Source: JBBQLG01 sp964251665 (lineage in GTDB: Bacteria > Bacteroidota > Bacteroidia > Cytophagales > Spirosomataceae). Taken from it: a stretch of 64,000 bases of DNA. Positions 1 through 8,580 of this stretch are shown here, piece after piece. A program made the position numbers and the translations under genes. The notes under the pieces were generated by a model. That model made no database searches. It had not been told where the DNA came from and was given only the letters and a program-made list of their open reading frames with translations. The stretch lies in assembly GCA_964251665.1 (NCBI GenBank), contig CAXUKO010000003.1, forward strand, positions 248,001-312,000, read 5' to 3'. The first letter of the stretch is position 1; each line of letters begins with the position of its first letter.

Positions 1-531
1 CGAAATACCCCGTTCCTCCAGCTTCTGCCAGGGGCCGAAATAGAGTTCTTCGGCGGTCGAATCCAGCCCACCGAACATAATCATCAGCGGCCCGTTGGCC
101 TGGGCATTGGCGGGCCGCAGGAAATAACCCGTCATCTCCGACCCCTCGAACGGTATGCTGACAATCCGGGGCGGATTGGGCAGCAGGGCGGCACCCCGCT
201 GAAAGGCGTCGACAGACTGGAGATAACCCGGCACTTTACGGGGGTCAGTGGGTTCAAGAAAAAACTCCGACGTTCGCAGGTAGTTTGATGCCCGCAGATA
301 CGCCTGCCGCGCCGTAACCGTATGCCCGGCGGCTTCGGCCTTTTGGGCTTTTTCGAGGGCTTCGTGCCCGGCCCGCGACCAGCTTTCGTTAAAGCTTTTG
401 AAGTCACCGGCGGTAATCCGGCTGGCGGCTTCGATGCATTCGAAAAATTCACCGCCCCCATAATGACTTTGGGTGAGCGCCCGGTTGAGCTGGTAGGAGA
501 ACATGTAGTGCTCCGGATAATATTGCCACAT
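1..531 (-). CDS. alpha/beta hydrolase, dihydroxypseudooxynicotine-hydrolase-like (3' end missing)
   Basis: The frame is open from an ATG at 531 to the window edge, giving 177 N-terminal residues. It starts MWQYYPEHYMFSYQ and has a helical N-terminal cap-like part. It then reads into the start of an alpha/beta hydrolase fold, with IPFEGSEMTGYFLRP followed by an FGGLDSTAEE oxyanion-type loop. That layout is typical of the FrsA/DUF1100-like group that includes 2,6-dihydroxypseudooxynicotine hydrolase, an enzyme that hydrolyses C-C bonds. The nucleophile and catalytic His lie beyond the edge, so activity cannot be judged. It is the last visible gene of a minus-strand operon that includes a ring-cleavage dioxygenase, so hydrolysis of a ring-cleavage or beta-diketone-like product is a reasonable inference. 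The substrate is unknown. Confidence 0.75.
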   Translation of the reverse strand, partial: MWQYYPEHYMFSYQLNRALTQSHYGGGEFFECIEAASRITAGDFKSFNESWSRAGHEALEKAQKAEAAGHTVTARQAYLRASNYLRTSEFFLEPTDPRKVPGYLQSVDAFQRGAALLPNPPRIVSIPFEGSEMTGYFLRPANAQANGPLMIMFGGLDSTAEELYFGPWQKLEERGIS

Positions 532-551
532 AGGATTTCGGATTTGGGGTG

Positions 552-660
552 GGAACGCGGCTTTTACGGATGCCTGCGGCAGCGCGGATTTTCACTGATT
601 TATTAAAAAAGAAATCCGCTCTTATCCGCCTTGCCGCAGGCATCCGTAAAATCCGCGTTC
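552..660. repeat. long imperfect inverted repeat (REP-like)
   Basis: Arms of 29 nt at 553-581 and 632-660 are reverse complements with a single mismatch. Their shared core reads TACGGATGCCTGCGGCA. Inside them a second stem (AGCGCGGATTT against AAATCCGCT) continues the hairpin. It sits between the dioxygenase gene and the downstream hydrolase gene, so it may form a strong RNA hairpin within the operon transcript. It has no U-tract, which argues against a simple terminator. Confidence 0.8.
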
Positions 661-667
661 CTGTTAG

Positions 668-1660
668 TTAAATATCAACAGGTTTGACTACGCCATCGGT
701 CAGGCCCAGTTTGTGTCCTTTGCCCATTTCGGCGAAGGGGTTGGCGTGGCCCCAGGCATCGTTGGGATTATCTTTGAGGTAATGCAGGTCCGGGCCGTGA
801 TCGGGGGCAAAAATCAGGCGGGCACAGGCATAAAACTCGAACAGAATGCCGCTGCCGGGATCGGTGATGTAGATAAAGAAACCCTCATCGGCTTTGTGGC
901 GCGTAGGAGCCCCCATCACACTTTTGAAGCCTTTTTCGGTGAAATAGTCAAGCGCCAGCAGTACTTCTTCGCGGCTGTCGAAGTTGAACGCAACGTGGTT
1001 AAAGACCCCCTCACCCGGTTCAATGTTGGGGTCTGTGAATACGGCTACATCGTGCGACAGGTTGCCGATAGTCCACAGGCCGCCCACCGGCGGAATTTCG
1101 TCAGCAATGCGTACTTCGTCGGGGTTTTTCAGGCCCAGGCCCTGCCAGAACGCTTTTTCTTTTCCGTACTGAAATTTGGCCACCATGTAGGTCACGTGAT
1201 CGAATCGGCGGGGATTAACTCCGGTGCGCCGGTTGCTGGCGTAGCGGTCGGCGTAGATGCTGCCCCGATGCCCTTTTTCGCGGAGCCAGACCACATCCCA
1301 GAATACCTCGTGCGTATGTCCGTCCGGCGACCGGAACCGATAGGCCCGGCCCCGGCCCGGATCGGCATCGACCCAGCCAATACCGGCTCCGGTGTTTTCG
1401 AGATAGGCCACTACTTCATCCAGCGCTTCGGGACTGTCGGCCCGCCAGCCCAGCGCGGCCATACCCGCAGTTTCGCGGTAGGTGATTTTGAGGGTATGGT
1501 GAAAGTAATCGCCCCACGCCCGGAGGTAGACGGACGTGTCGTCGCGGCCGGTTTCGTCCAGTCCGACGATGTCCGTCAGAAAGGTAACGGTTTCGTCTAC
1601 TTTTGGGCTAAACAGCTCCAGATGAGCTAATTGAGACAGGTAATGCGGGTTCTTGGCCAT
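668..1660 (-). CDS. type I extradiol dioxygenase (VOC family, catechol 2,3-dioxygenase-like)
   Basis: A 330-residue protein with two vicinal-oxygen-chelate halves, the layout of type I extradiol ring-cleavage dioxygenases such as XylE and BphC, which are about 300 residues. The expected 2-His-1-carboxylate iron ligands can be placed at His155 (RFDHVTYM), His222 (FNHVAFNF) and Glu275 (LFEFYACA), with spacing like that of the family. It therefore probably cleaves a catecholic ring next to the diol using Fe(II) and O2 in the cytoplasm. The gene starts 6 nt after the stop of the flavoprotein gene and lies upstream of a C-C hydrolase gene. That order suggests oxidation, ring cleavage and hydrolysis. 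The natural substrate cannot be told from sequence. Confidence 0.85.
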   Translation of the reverse strand: MAKNPHYLSQLAHLELFSPKVDETVTFLTDIVGLDETGRDDTSVYLRAWGDYFHHTLKITYRETAGMAALGWRADSPEALDEVVAYLENTGAGIGWVDADPGRGRAYRFRSPDGHTHEVFWDVVWLREKGHRGSIYADRYASNRRTGVNPRRFDHVTYMVAKFQYGKEKAFWQGLGLKNPDEVRIADEIPPVGGLWTIGNLSHDVAVFTDPNIEPGEGVFNHVAFNFDSREEVLLALDYFTEKGFKSVMGAPTRHKADEGFFIYITDPGSGILFEFYACARLIFAPDHGPDLHYLKDNPNDAWGHANPFAEMGKGHKLGLTDGVVKPVDI

Positions 1661-1666
1661 ATTGAA

Positions 1667-3154
1667 TTAGTCGATTGAAATCAATGGAGGTTTGTTGGTT
1701 TCCTTTTGCAGGGCCACGTATCTCAGGGCGTTTTCGCCGGCGATGCGGCCCGTGTTCACGGCAAAACCCATGCTGTTGCCCGGCATAATGAACACATAGC
1801 TGTCGCCGTAGATAGAGCAGGCATCGGTACCGGCAGCAAACAGGCCGGGAATGGTGCGCCAGTCGGTACCGACAACTTCGGTTTTGTGGTTGATTTTGAT
1901 ACCGCCCACGCTGCCATACGCACCAGGATAGTGCCGGGCTGCATAGAATTTTGGCGTGTCGATGGGGCGCATAAACCGGTGATCTTTGTTGAACAGATCG
2001 TCGTACCCCTTGCGGCACGATTGATTATAAGCCGTAATGGTTTCCTGAAGACCAGCCGGGTCGATTTCCGTTTTTTCGGCCAGTTCGTCGAGCGAATCCG
2101 CCATAAAAAAATGGGGATAGCTGCGGTCCAGTAACTCGTCAATCAGCATGTGCGGGTTCTCAATGTGGGTCATGGGAAACACCCGGTTGCGGAAATCGAA
2201 GTCGGTTTCCATTGCTTTCAGGATGGCCGCGTCGAAGATCAGAAACGCGCACCGGTCTTTCTGACGGGCCAGTGCATTGCCCGTAAACGTGACGTTGGGC
2301 ATGATGGCCTCGTTGATAAACCGCTCGCCCAGCAAATTAACCAGCAGGTGGGGCTGTCGGCAGGCTTCGTGCAGTTGGGGCGGAATAGACAGGTTATCGG
2401 GCATTCCATAGATCATTTCCATGCCCATTTCGGTTCTTGCCGCCCCCGCTTCCCACGCCATACGAATACCGTCGCCGGTGATGCCGGGAATCCGAAACGA
2501 GTGCATGTCCTCGCCTAAGGTGAACCCGGTTTGCTCCTTCACCATCGCCGGGCTGTTGCCAAATCCGCCCGTAGCCACAATCACTACCGGTGCATAAGCC
2601 TCGACAAGGTCGCCCGTTGGGGTCTTCACCGACACGCCAGTCACCCGGCCATCTTCCTTAAGTATCTGCTGCACCGGAGTCTCCAGCCTGATACGAACGC
2701 CCAATTCCAGGGCCCGCTCGGTCAGGACTTTGGTCATGGTACCGGCTGCGCCGGGGCCGGGAACGCCAGACGGTGGCTTAATCAGGTGCCAGGTCGGGTA
2801 GGCCGACGGGAAATAGGAGGCCGGTTCGAGAAATTCAACGCCCAGCGATTCGAGCCAGTGGATAGTGTCGCCTGATTTATTCAGGTACGCCCGTACTAAT
2901 TGCGCATCGACCCGCCAGTGGGTATACTCCATGAACACGTCAAAGGCTTCGTCTTTGGTTGGTTTGAACTGCCGCATCCGGGTGTGGCGGCTTTCGATGC
3001 CCAGCGGCCCCATACCCCGGTTGGCCGTACCGCCGGTGATGGCTTCCTTCTCAAAAACGAGTACGGACGCACCGCCCTGAGCGGCACTGATAGCGGCCGT
3101 TAGCCCGGCGGCACCGGCGGCAATTACAATAACATCAGCCGTGGCGTTTTCCAT
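1667..3154 (-). CDS. FAD-dependent dehydrogenase (fumarate reductase/3-ketosteroid dehydrogenase-like)
   Basis: About 495 residues of the FAD_binding_2 family. The N-terminal dinucleotide fold is followed by an EKEAITGGTANRG segment. The C-terminal part has the usual IPGLFAAGTDA and MPGNSMGFAVNTGRIAGENA motifs that close the FAD site. Members oxidise or reduce C-C bonds, for example fumarate or ketosteroid rings. In the dinucleotide motif the first glycine is alanine (VIVIAAGAAGL rather than the common GAGAAGL). I chose the ATG at 3154. A GTG at 3160 overlaps the stop of the preceding gene and would add two residues, so the two genes are probably translationally coupled. The neighbours suggest a role in aromatic or alicyclic compound breakdown, which is an inference. 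Confidence 0.85.
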   Translation of the reverse strand: MENATADVIVIAAGAAGLTAAISAAQGGASVLVFEKEAITGGTANRGMGPLGIESRHTRMRQFKPTKDEAFDVFMEYTHWRVDAQLVRAYLNKSGDTIHWLESLGVEFLEPASYFPSAYPTWHLIKPPSGVPGPGAAGTMTKVLTERALELGVRIRLETPVQQILKEDGRVTGVSVKTPTGDLVEAYAPVVIVATGGFGNSPAMVKEQTGFTLGEDMHSFRIPGITGDGIRMAWEAGAARTEMGMEMIYGMPDNLSIPPQLHEACRQPHLLVNLLGERFINEAIMPNVTFTGNALARQKDRCAFLIFDAAILKAMETDFDFRNRVFPMTHIENPHMLIDELLDRSYPHFFMADSLDELAEKTEIDPAGLQETITAYNQSCRKGYDDLFNKDHRFMRPIDTPKFYAARHYPGAYGSVGGIKINHKTEVVGTDWRTIPGLFAAGTDACSIYGDSYVFIMPGNSMGFAVNTGRIAGENALRYVALQKETNKPPLISID

Positions 3155-3156
3155 AA

Positions 3157-3636
3157 TCACCCTCGTTCAGTCAGGCGGCTACCCAGTTTAACGGCCCGGT
3201 TGGCGGCCACAAACGAAGAGAATAACCCGGTCAGTGCCCCGATAATGGCCGATAACCCGATAACGGTCAGTTTCGGAATGGGTACGTTTTCCATAACTGA
3301 CTGCACCGCCATAATCAGCAGCAGCGACGGCACCGCGAACAGTAACCCGATGCCAATACCGGTCAGCAGCGCGGTAGAAAACCAGCCCGTTGCCGCACTG
3401 AGCGACGGTGCCAGTTGCCCGCTCTTCCGTTGACTGGTCATCACGCCGTAGGTGATAATCGTCGTCATCAGAGCCGACATGAATATGCCCGGCACCAGAA
3501 TCGAAATCAGGTTTGGGGTGGCCCCCTTCACGTTCACCACCGAGTCCGACAGGAGGATCAGGTAGGGGAACAACGTGTTGATAATCAGGTTGGCGATGAT
3601 GGATTTGATGGCGTTGTCTTTCAGGAAGGCTTTCAT
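3157..3636 (-). CDS. small integral membrane protein, unknown function
   Basis: A 159-residue protein starting MKAFLKDNAIKSIIAN, with about four hydrophobic segments: residues 10-30, a stretch around LVPGIFMSALMTTIITYGV, one around GIGIGLLFAVPSLLLIMAV, and one near the C-terminus around LSAIIGALTGLFSS. I do not recognise a family. An upstream in-frame start would add 37 residues of basic, non-membrane sequence that overlap the end of the EthD gene, so the internal ATG at 3636 is preferred. Its stop touches the start of the flavoprotein gene. It is embedded in the catabolic operon and could be a transport or membrane-anchoring accessory, but nothing in the sequence proves this. Confidence 0.65.
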   Translation of the reverse strand: MKAFLKDNAIKSIIANLIINTLFPYLILLSDSVVNVKGATPNLISILVPGIFMSALMTTIITYGVMTSQRKSGQLAPSLSAATGWFSTALLTGIGIGLLFAVPSLLLIMAVQSVMENVPIPKLTVIGLSAIIGALTGLFSSFVAANRAVKLGSRLTERG

Positions 3637-3661
3637 GGCGGTCTGACGGGTTGGGGTAATT

Positions 3662-4402
3662 TTAGCGAACCTCAAAAATGGTTTTTTCGTGAGTATACAG
3701 AAAAAACGATTGTGAAAAGTCGATAAACGGCGGGCCGTCTTCGGCATTGATCCGGCTCAGTTCTGCTTCGTAGGCCCGGAAGATGGGCAGTGCCGCTTCG
3801 TCGTCGAACCACATGCTGGCAACGCCTTCGTAGAACGGCCCTTTGGCGACACCAAAGTGCGTACTGGCCTCGCCGGGCGTTTTAATGGGTCGGCTCTGAA
3901 TGTATTTCCGCAGTCCGGCAGCCAGCGCGGGCTGCTTCGCCAGAATGGTGGTGTACGCATCGTTCCAGCACTGATCGTAGGCCTCGTCGGTAACGCCATC
4001 GGCTTTTTTGAGGTAATGAATCACCTTTACCCGGCCCGGTCCGGGATTGGCCACGGGTACTTCCGTTTCGACCATAGTCGACAGAATCAGGGCTTCAAAG
4101 TTGTTGAAGAACCGGCCGTCGGGCATCACCACCTCGCGGACGTAGGGCGTAGCGGCATTACGGATCATGTCTTCCGGGCTGTCAAAAAACAGTTCCGTGA
4201 TGAAATCCCGCCCGAAAAACTGCTGATACGTCATATCCGCTTTCGACCCGAACGCACCATCGAACGCATGGCTCTGGGCATAGCGCACCACACCGGCCGG
4301 TTCTTTGCGGGCGATATCACCATGAACGATTTCAACGTAGTCAAGGCATTCCTGATGCGTCAGGCCGGGACGACGCCGAACGGCTACCATTTGCTTAATC
4401 AT
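3662..4402 (-). CDS. EthD domain-containing protein (two-domain, ferredoxin-like fold)
   Basis: A 246-residue protein made of two similar alpha/beta halves, around residues 1-110 and 120-235. Each half opens with a strand and a Pro/Gly turn (MVAVRRRPGLTHQECLDYVEIVHG and a later VKVIHYLKKADGVTDEAY). This is the dimeric alpha-beta barrel pattern of EthD-like proteins, which act as small oxygenases, dehydratases or helpers in degradation clusters such as the ethyl tert-butyl ether genes. It appears to be the first gene of the operon downstream of the TonB receptor, separated from it by a strong hairpin. Function beyond the fold is not established. Confidence 0.75.
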   Translation of the reverse strand: MIKQMVAVRRRPGLTHQECLDYVEIVHGDIARKEPAGVVRYAQSHAFDGAFGSKADMTYQQFFGRDFITELFFDSPEDMIRNAATPYVREVVMPDGRFFNNFEALILSTMVETEVPVANPGPGRVKVIHYLKKADGVTDEAYDQCWNDAYTTILAKQPALAAGLRKYIQSRPIKTPGEASTHFGVAKGPFYEGVASMWFDDEAALPIFRAYEAELSRINAEDGPPFIDFSQSFFLYTHEKTIFEVR

Positions 4403-4419
4403 ATCGGATATGGGATTGG

Positions 4420-4505
4420 GGATTTATGATGTCGGATGCCGGATTTGTTGCTTACGCCGGTCCGCCGGTGCGGCCAGCAAATCCGGCATCCGACATCATA
4501 AATCC
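4420..4505. repeat. perfect inverted repeat between receptor and catabolic operon
   Basis: Arms of 28 nt at 4420-4447 and 4478-4505 are exact reverse complements (core ATGATGTCGGATGCCGGATT), with a 30-nt GC-rich loop. It lies between the stop of the TonB receptor gene and the start of the EthD gene on the same strand. It could act as a processing or partial termination hairpin that separates receptor and enzyme expression. It has no clear U-run, so it is listed as a repeat rather than a terminator. Confidence 0.85.
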
Positions 4506-4520
4506 GACATTCCTAATCAT

Positions 4521-7391
4521 TTAAAAGTTATAAATGGCTGTCAGGAAATATGCCCTCGGCTGAATGGGAATGATGCTGTGTACGGCGTTCGGGTTCGCTT
4601 CAATCTGCGCTTTGGTCAGGTTCTGCGGACTAACGGCCTGCAAAAATCCACCCGGAGGAGCCGACCCCATAATGCCCAGCACATTGGTTACGTTGTTAAT
4701 GTTGGCCGAAAACGATAACCGTTTGGTGGCGGCATACCCCGCGCCCAGGTCGAACTGGCTGAAGGCGGGCAGGTTGTAGGCATTGGGCTGGTTGGCCGGG
4801 CGGTCGCCGAGGTATTTCCACTGCACCAGGCCGTAGAATTTACCCACCGTATAGGTCGGCGTAAGGGTAATAATCAGGTTCGGGTTATTCTCGATTTTAT
4901 TGCCGGTATAATCAATAATCTTGTTATTGGAACGGGGCGTATTGGGGACTACCTGCCAGGTCTGCAACCGCAGATAGGTACCCTGCTGTGCTGTAACGGC
5001 TCCCCGAATACTCCAGCGGGGCGTGGGGTTCCAGTTTACGTCAATTTCGACGCCTTTCGTTTGGGTCTTGTTGTATAGGACCGGCGTGTAATAAAGCTGA
5101 TTGGTTTCGTCGGTAGCCAGTACCGTGCTGCCTACATTATCCAACACACTGTAGAAGGGCGTGATAACGGCCGAGAGTCGATTGGTTCGGACTTTAAACC
5201 CAAGTTCAAGCTGGGTGATATCCTGATTTTTGGGCGGGTTGTTATCGACAGTAAACTGGGCCGTGTAGGTATTATAAAAAGACAGGTCCGGCGACTTCTG
5301 GCCTTTGGTATAGCGAACGTAAAGTGCCACATTGGAAGAAAACTTGTAATTCAGCCCGCCCGAATAGGAGAGCGTGTGAAGTGACTTCTGGAAGGAGACC
5401 GGGGCGGTTCCCGTTACCCCGTAGAAGTTGTCGTACACCGTCAGCGGGTTACCGTCAAGACCACCCACCTTCGTCGTTGGCACGGTTTGGTCGGTTCCTC
5501 CTTTTATGTTGATCGACTCGTAGCGCACGCCCCAGTCGAAGTTCATCTTTTCGCCAAAATTGAGCGTGTTGCCCAGAAAAAACGCCAGTTGACTGTTGGT
5601 GTAATTATAATTGGCATAGCCGAATGAGCCGCCCAGTTTCAGGTAGCCTGTGGCCGGGTCCGAAATCTGAAACTGCGTACCCGATACTGACTTAAACGAA
5701 ACGTCGACTAATTCGGATCGGTCTTTCACCTCCGACAAACTCAGCCCGGGTGCCCGCAGGTTAAGGCCGTTTATTCGGGAGTTGGCGTAGAACAATCCAC
5801 CGGTAATAGATCCGCTCTTCAGTCGTTTGCTGACCGTCAACTGATCCATGAATTCGTTGTTGTCGATGTTCAGCTTCAATGATCCCGAATACCGGAGTGC
5901 ATTCTGCACGGTCGGCGACAAATTACTGGACAGGATGCTGTATGAGGGGCCCTGCGCGCCGAAACTCTGTTGCACCGTAGCTAATGGCTGGCCCGTTTGC
6001 CCATTTTTATACGTAATGGTGCCGGGACCCAGACCCAGAACACCCGTGAAAAGGGAAGTAATGAAATCGTTGAGATACGTAAAATTGGTACCAATGTTTA
6101 CGTCGGCCTCCCGAGACTTGGCCGAGTATTTGGCATTGTTGGTAATGGTCCAGGTTTCGCCCAGATCGTGTTGCCAGTTCAGTCCAATGTTGACTTCCTT
6201 GGAATGGTTCAGGTTTTTGGGGTCGAAGGTAATAAGCCTGCTATCGGAGCCATTGGGTACCTGCACACTCGTACCGGGCAGCATATACGAGTCGGCCGCA
6301 TTGACACCGGGTGCCAGGGTAATGTTATCATTAAAGCCCTGCCCCACCAACTGTGTGGTGCTGCCGTTACGGTCGTTGAGGTACTTGGCGTAAATGCGCA
6401 GAAAGCCCCCGGTATAGTGCCGCGTGGCGTTGGCTTTGATCTGACCACCATTGTTGAGCGGATAACCCGGATAGCGAGCCCCCTCTGCATACCGGTAAAA
6501 GCCACCGATGTTGTAGTCCCAGTTTTTACCCAGCGTACCACCCCGGTTAAAATCAGCCCGGTAATACGGATTTTTGCCATCGCCTTCCAGTCCCAGCCGG
6601 ATACGTACTTCGCTGCTCGCGTTCGCCCCGCCCGTTTTGGTCAGGAAGTTGAAAATACCACCCGGCGCGTTGGCTCCCGTGATGGACGAGGTGCCACCCC
6701 GGACGGCTTCCAGCCGCTGAGTGGTCGCATCGGACCGGTAAAAGAAATCGGGCGACAGGTCGCTGCCCAAAACGGCCGAAACCGGCAAGCCATCTTCCTG
6801 CAACGACACATAATAGTACCCGTTGGGGCTTTCTGAAATAGAATTTTGCGAGTTAGCCGATACGCCCCGCGAATAGACCACGTTCTGCACCTCACCCGCC
6901 GACGAATTAACGTATACCCCCGGTACGTTCTTAAGCAGATCGGCGGCACTGTTGGGCACTAAACGCTCTATTTCCTTCGCGTTTAAGGTCGAAATGGCCA
7001 CCGATGATTCCATCCGGCTGCGTTTGTCGAATACGCCCGTCACGATCACTTCATCTAAGTTTTTGTTATCGTCGGCCAGGGTTAGATCTACGCTCGAACG
7101 CCCGTTCACCGCTACTTCCTGCGCCAGATAGCCAACAAAGCTGAATACCAGTTTCGCCGAACCATCCGGTACGGTGATTTTATAGGTACCGTCGGTGTTG
7201 GTTACAGTGCCGGTGTTGCTGCCTTTCAGGAGCACGTTTACGCCAACTAAGGGCTGCCGTTTAGCATCGGAAACCGTACCCTGCACAATGAGCTGTGCCT
7301 GCGCCAGGGCCGGCAGTACTATCGCGATCAACAGTCCGATCACGACTCGGGTAACATTGTTACCAAAAGGACAGGTAATGGCTTTTTTCAT
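4521..7391 (-). CDS. TonB-dependent outer membrane receptor
   Basis: A 956-residue outer membrane receptor. A signal peptide ends near residue 33 (PALAQA). It is followed by a carboxypeptidase-D-like beta domain at about 35-115 (GTVSDAKRQPLVGVNV, FSFVGYLAQEV), a plug domain at about 120-270 (DEVIVTGVFDKRSR, ADLLKNVPGVYV), and a long beta-barrel ending in Phe (TAIYNF). Such receptors take up bulky nutrients using TonB energy. No SusD-like partner gene follows; a catabolic operon does, so a small hydrophobic or aromatic ligand is a better guess than a polysaccharide. The AraC-type gene immediately downstream in coordinates lies upstream in transcription and could control it. Confidence 0.9.
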   Translation of the reverse strand: MKKAITCPFGNNVTRVVIGLLIAIVLPALAQAQLIVQGTVSDAKRQPLVGVNVLLKGSNTGTVTNTDGTYKITVPDGSAKLVFSFVGYLAQEVAVNGRSSVDLTLADDNKNLDEVIVTGVFDKRSRMESSVAISTLNAKEIERLVPNSAADLLKNVPGVYVNSSAGEVQNVVYSRGVSANSQNSISESPNGYYYVSLQEDGLPVSAVLGSDLSPDFFYRSDATTQRLEAVRGGTSSITGANAPGGIFNFLTKTGGANASSEVRIRLGLEGDGKNPYYRADFNRGGTLGKNWDYNIGGFYRYAEGARYPGYPLNNGGQIKANATRHYTGGFLRIYAKYLNDRNGSTTQLVGQGFNDNITLAPGVNAADSYMLPGTSVQVPNGSDSRLITFDPKNLNHSKEVNIGLNWQHDLGETWTITNNAKYSAKSREADVNIGTNFTYLNDFITSLFTGVLGLGPGTITYKNGQTGQPLATVQQSFGAQGPSYSILSSNLSPTVQNALRYSGSLKLNIDNNEFMDQLTVSKRLKSGSITGGLFYANSRINGLNLRAPGLSLSEVKDRSELVDVSFKSVSGTQFQISDPATGYLKLGGSFGYANYNYTNSQLAFFLGNTLNFGEKMNFDWGVRYESINIKGGTDQTVPTTKVGGLDGNPLTVYDNFYGVTGTAPVSFQKSLHTLSYSGGLNYKFSSNVALYVRYTKGQKSPDLSFYNTYTAQFTVDNNPPKNQDITQLELGFKVRTNRLSAVITPFYSVLDNVGSTVLATDETNQLYYTPVLYNKTQTKGVEIDVNWNPTPRWSIRGAVTAQQGTYLRLQTWQVVPNTPRSNNKIIDYTGNKIENNPNLIITLTPTYTVGKFYGLVQWKYLGDRPANQPNAYNLPAFSQFDLGAGYAATKRLSFSANINNVTNVLGIMGSAPPGGFLQAVSPQNLTKAQIEANPNAVHSIIPIQPRAYFLTAIYNF

Positions 7392-7396
7392 AGGGG

Positions 7397-7452
7397 CTTA
7401 GTTTTGTATCAACAACTTGGAGCAAGTCAATGATTTATTGTACAAAACTAAG
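7397..7452. promoter_or_regulatory. 12-bp inverted repeat upstream of the TonB receptor gene
   Basis: CTTAGTTTTGTA at 7397-7408 and its exact reverse complement at 7441-7452 flank a 32-nt spacer directly upstream of the receptor start codon at 7391. The position fits an operator pair bracketing the receptor promoter. The adjacent AraC-type regulator is the obvious candidate binder. It could also simply form an mRNA leader hairpin. Confidence 0.5.
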
Positions 7453-7502
7453 TCCGCCCGAGGGGGAGAAGGTATGCAGTAGAAAGCCAAAAAAATGCAT
7501 TA

Positions 7503-8435
7503 TCAATCCATTTTTTTGTATTCTTTTGGTGTAAATCCGGTTTTTGCCCTAAAAAACCGGGTGAAATCGCTTGGATTCTGCTTCGTAATCCGGTACGCAA
7601 TCTCGCTGATGGGAAAGTCGGTTTGGCGGAGCAGCACTTTGGCTTCGAGCAGAATCATGTCGTTCAGCAGGTCCTGCGCCGATTTTCCGGTCGCGCTCTT
7701 CACGCATTTGTTGAGGTGATTGGGCGAAACCGCCAGCAGATCAGCATAGTCGGCCACGTTCTGCTTCTGGTAGATGTACTGGCTCAGTGCGTCTTTGTAA
7801 TGCCGGGTAATGCGCAGGGCCGAGTTCTCCTGAACTTTGGCCTGCGAATGGGTAAACCGTTTAAGTTCGGTAAACATGGCAAGCAGACAAAAACTGACCA
7901 GATCGAGTTTGAAGGGATTATTTTCGCGGTATTCCGCTTCAAGTTTCATGAAAGCGGGCCGCACAATCGGCAGAAAATCGGCGTTCGTCTGTACAATGGG
8001 ATCGCCGGTGAACTGAAGAAAAGGAAACTCGTTGGAGAAATCGTGCTTACTGAAATTTTTATGGATGATCTGCGCGTCGAAGTGACAAAAGAAGCCTTCA
8101 GCATCTTCGCTCATCCATTCGTGAGACGTAATCTGGTAGGCGGGCAGGAAGAAAAAGCTGTTGGCTCCAAATTCATAGTTGTCCAGCCCCTTGCTCCGCA
8201 CCGAATGGCCTTTGGTGAGGTAAATAAAATCAAAGACCGTTTTCCGGTGGGGCGACAGCGGAAACGTCATGTGGCTGCGGTAGGTCTCGATGCGGTTGAA
8301 GTGAAACAGGTGCGAATCACTCGCTAAGGTTGGAAGCCAGCCAGCACCCGGATCGAAATGATGCCCGTCCAGTTCGGGCGGGGCCAGCGTTGGGACGGGC
8401 TGCGTTTTTAACGGCTTTTCCATGAGGTGGGACAA
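7503..8435 (-). CDS. AraC family transcriptional regulator
   Basis: A 310-residue regulator with an N-terminal cupin-like sensing domain at about residues 40-190 and a C-terminal AraC/XylS double helix-turn-helix at about 205-307. The DNA-binding part shows VADYADLLAVSPNHLNKCVKSATG and the family signature near the end (ISEIAYRITKQNPSDFTRFFRAKTG, followed by FTPKEYKK). It is encoded upstream of, and in the same direction as, the TonB receptor and catabolic genes, so it is probably their local activator. A second in-frame Met at residue 5 is an equally possible start. Confidence 0.88.
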   Translation of the reverse strand: MSHLMEKPLKTQPVPTLAPPELDGHHFDPGAGWLPTLASDSHLFHFNRIETYRSHMTFPLSPHRKTVFDFIYLTKGHSVRSKGLDNYEFGANSFFFLPAYQITSHEWMSEDAEGFFCHFDAQIIHKNFSKHDFSNEFPFLQFTGDPIVQTNADFLPIVRPAFMKLEAEYRENNPFKLDLVSFCLLAMFTELKRFTHSQAKVQENSALRITRHYKDALSQYIYQKQNVADYADLLAVSPNHLNKCVKSATGKSAQDLLNDMILLEAKVLLRQTDFPISEIAYRITKQNPSDFTRFFRAKTGFTPKEYKKMD

Positions 8436-8580
8436 CTTACCGGTGTAATCATAACCTGCCCTATGCCATCAGGAAGTAAGTATCTGCTGATCAGCCACTG
8501 AGCAAGTGATCAAGTATAGTATTTTTTGCGCATATTTTTGTGTTTTTGCCCAGTTATGGCAGGAGCGGTCCTAACCGGCG

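Noticed and set aside
713..1630. Plus-strand open frame of 305 codons opposite the dioxygenase
   Set aside because: The minus-strand frame carries all iron ligands of the dioxygenase family. The plus frame has no family resemblance.
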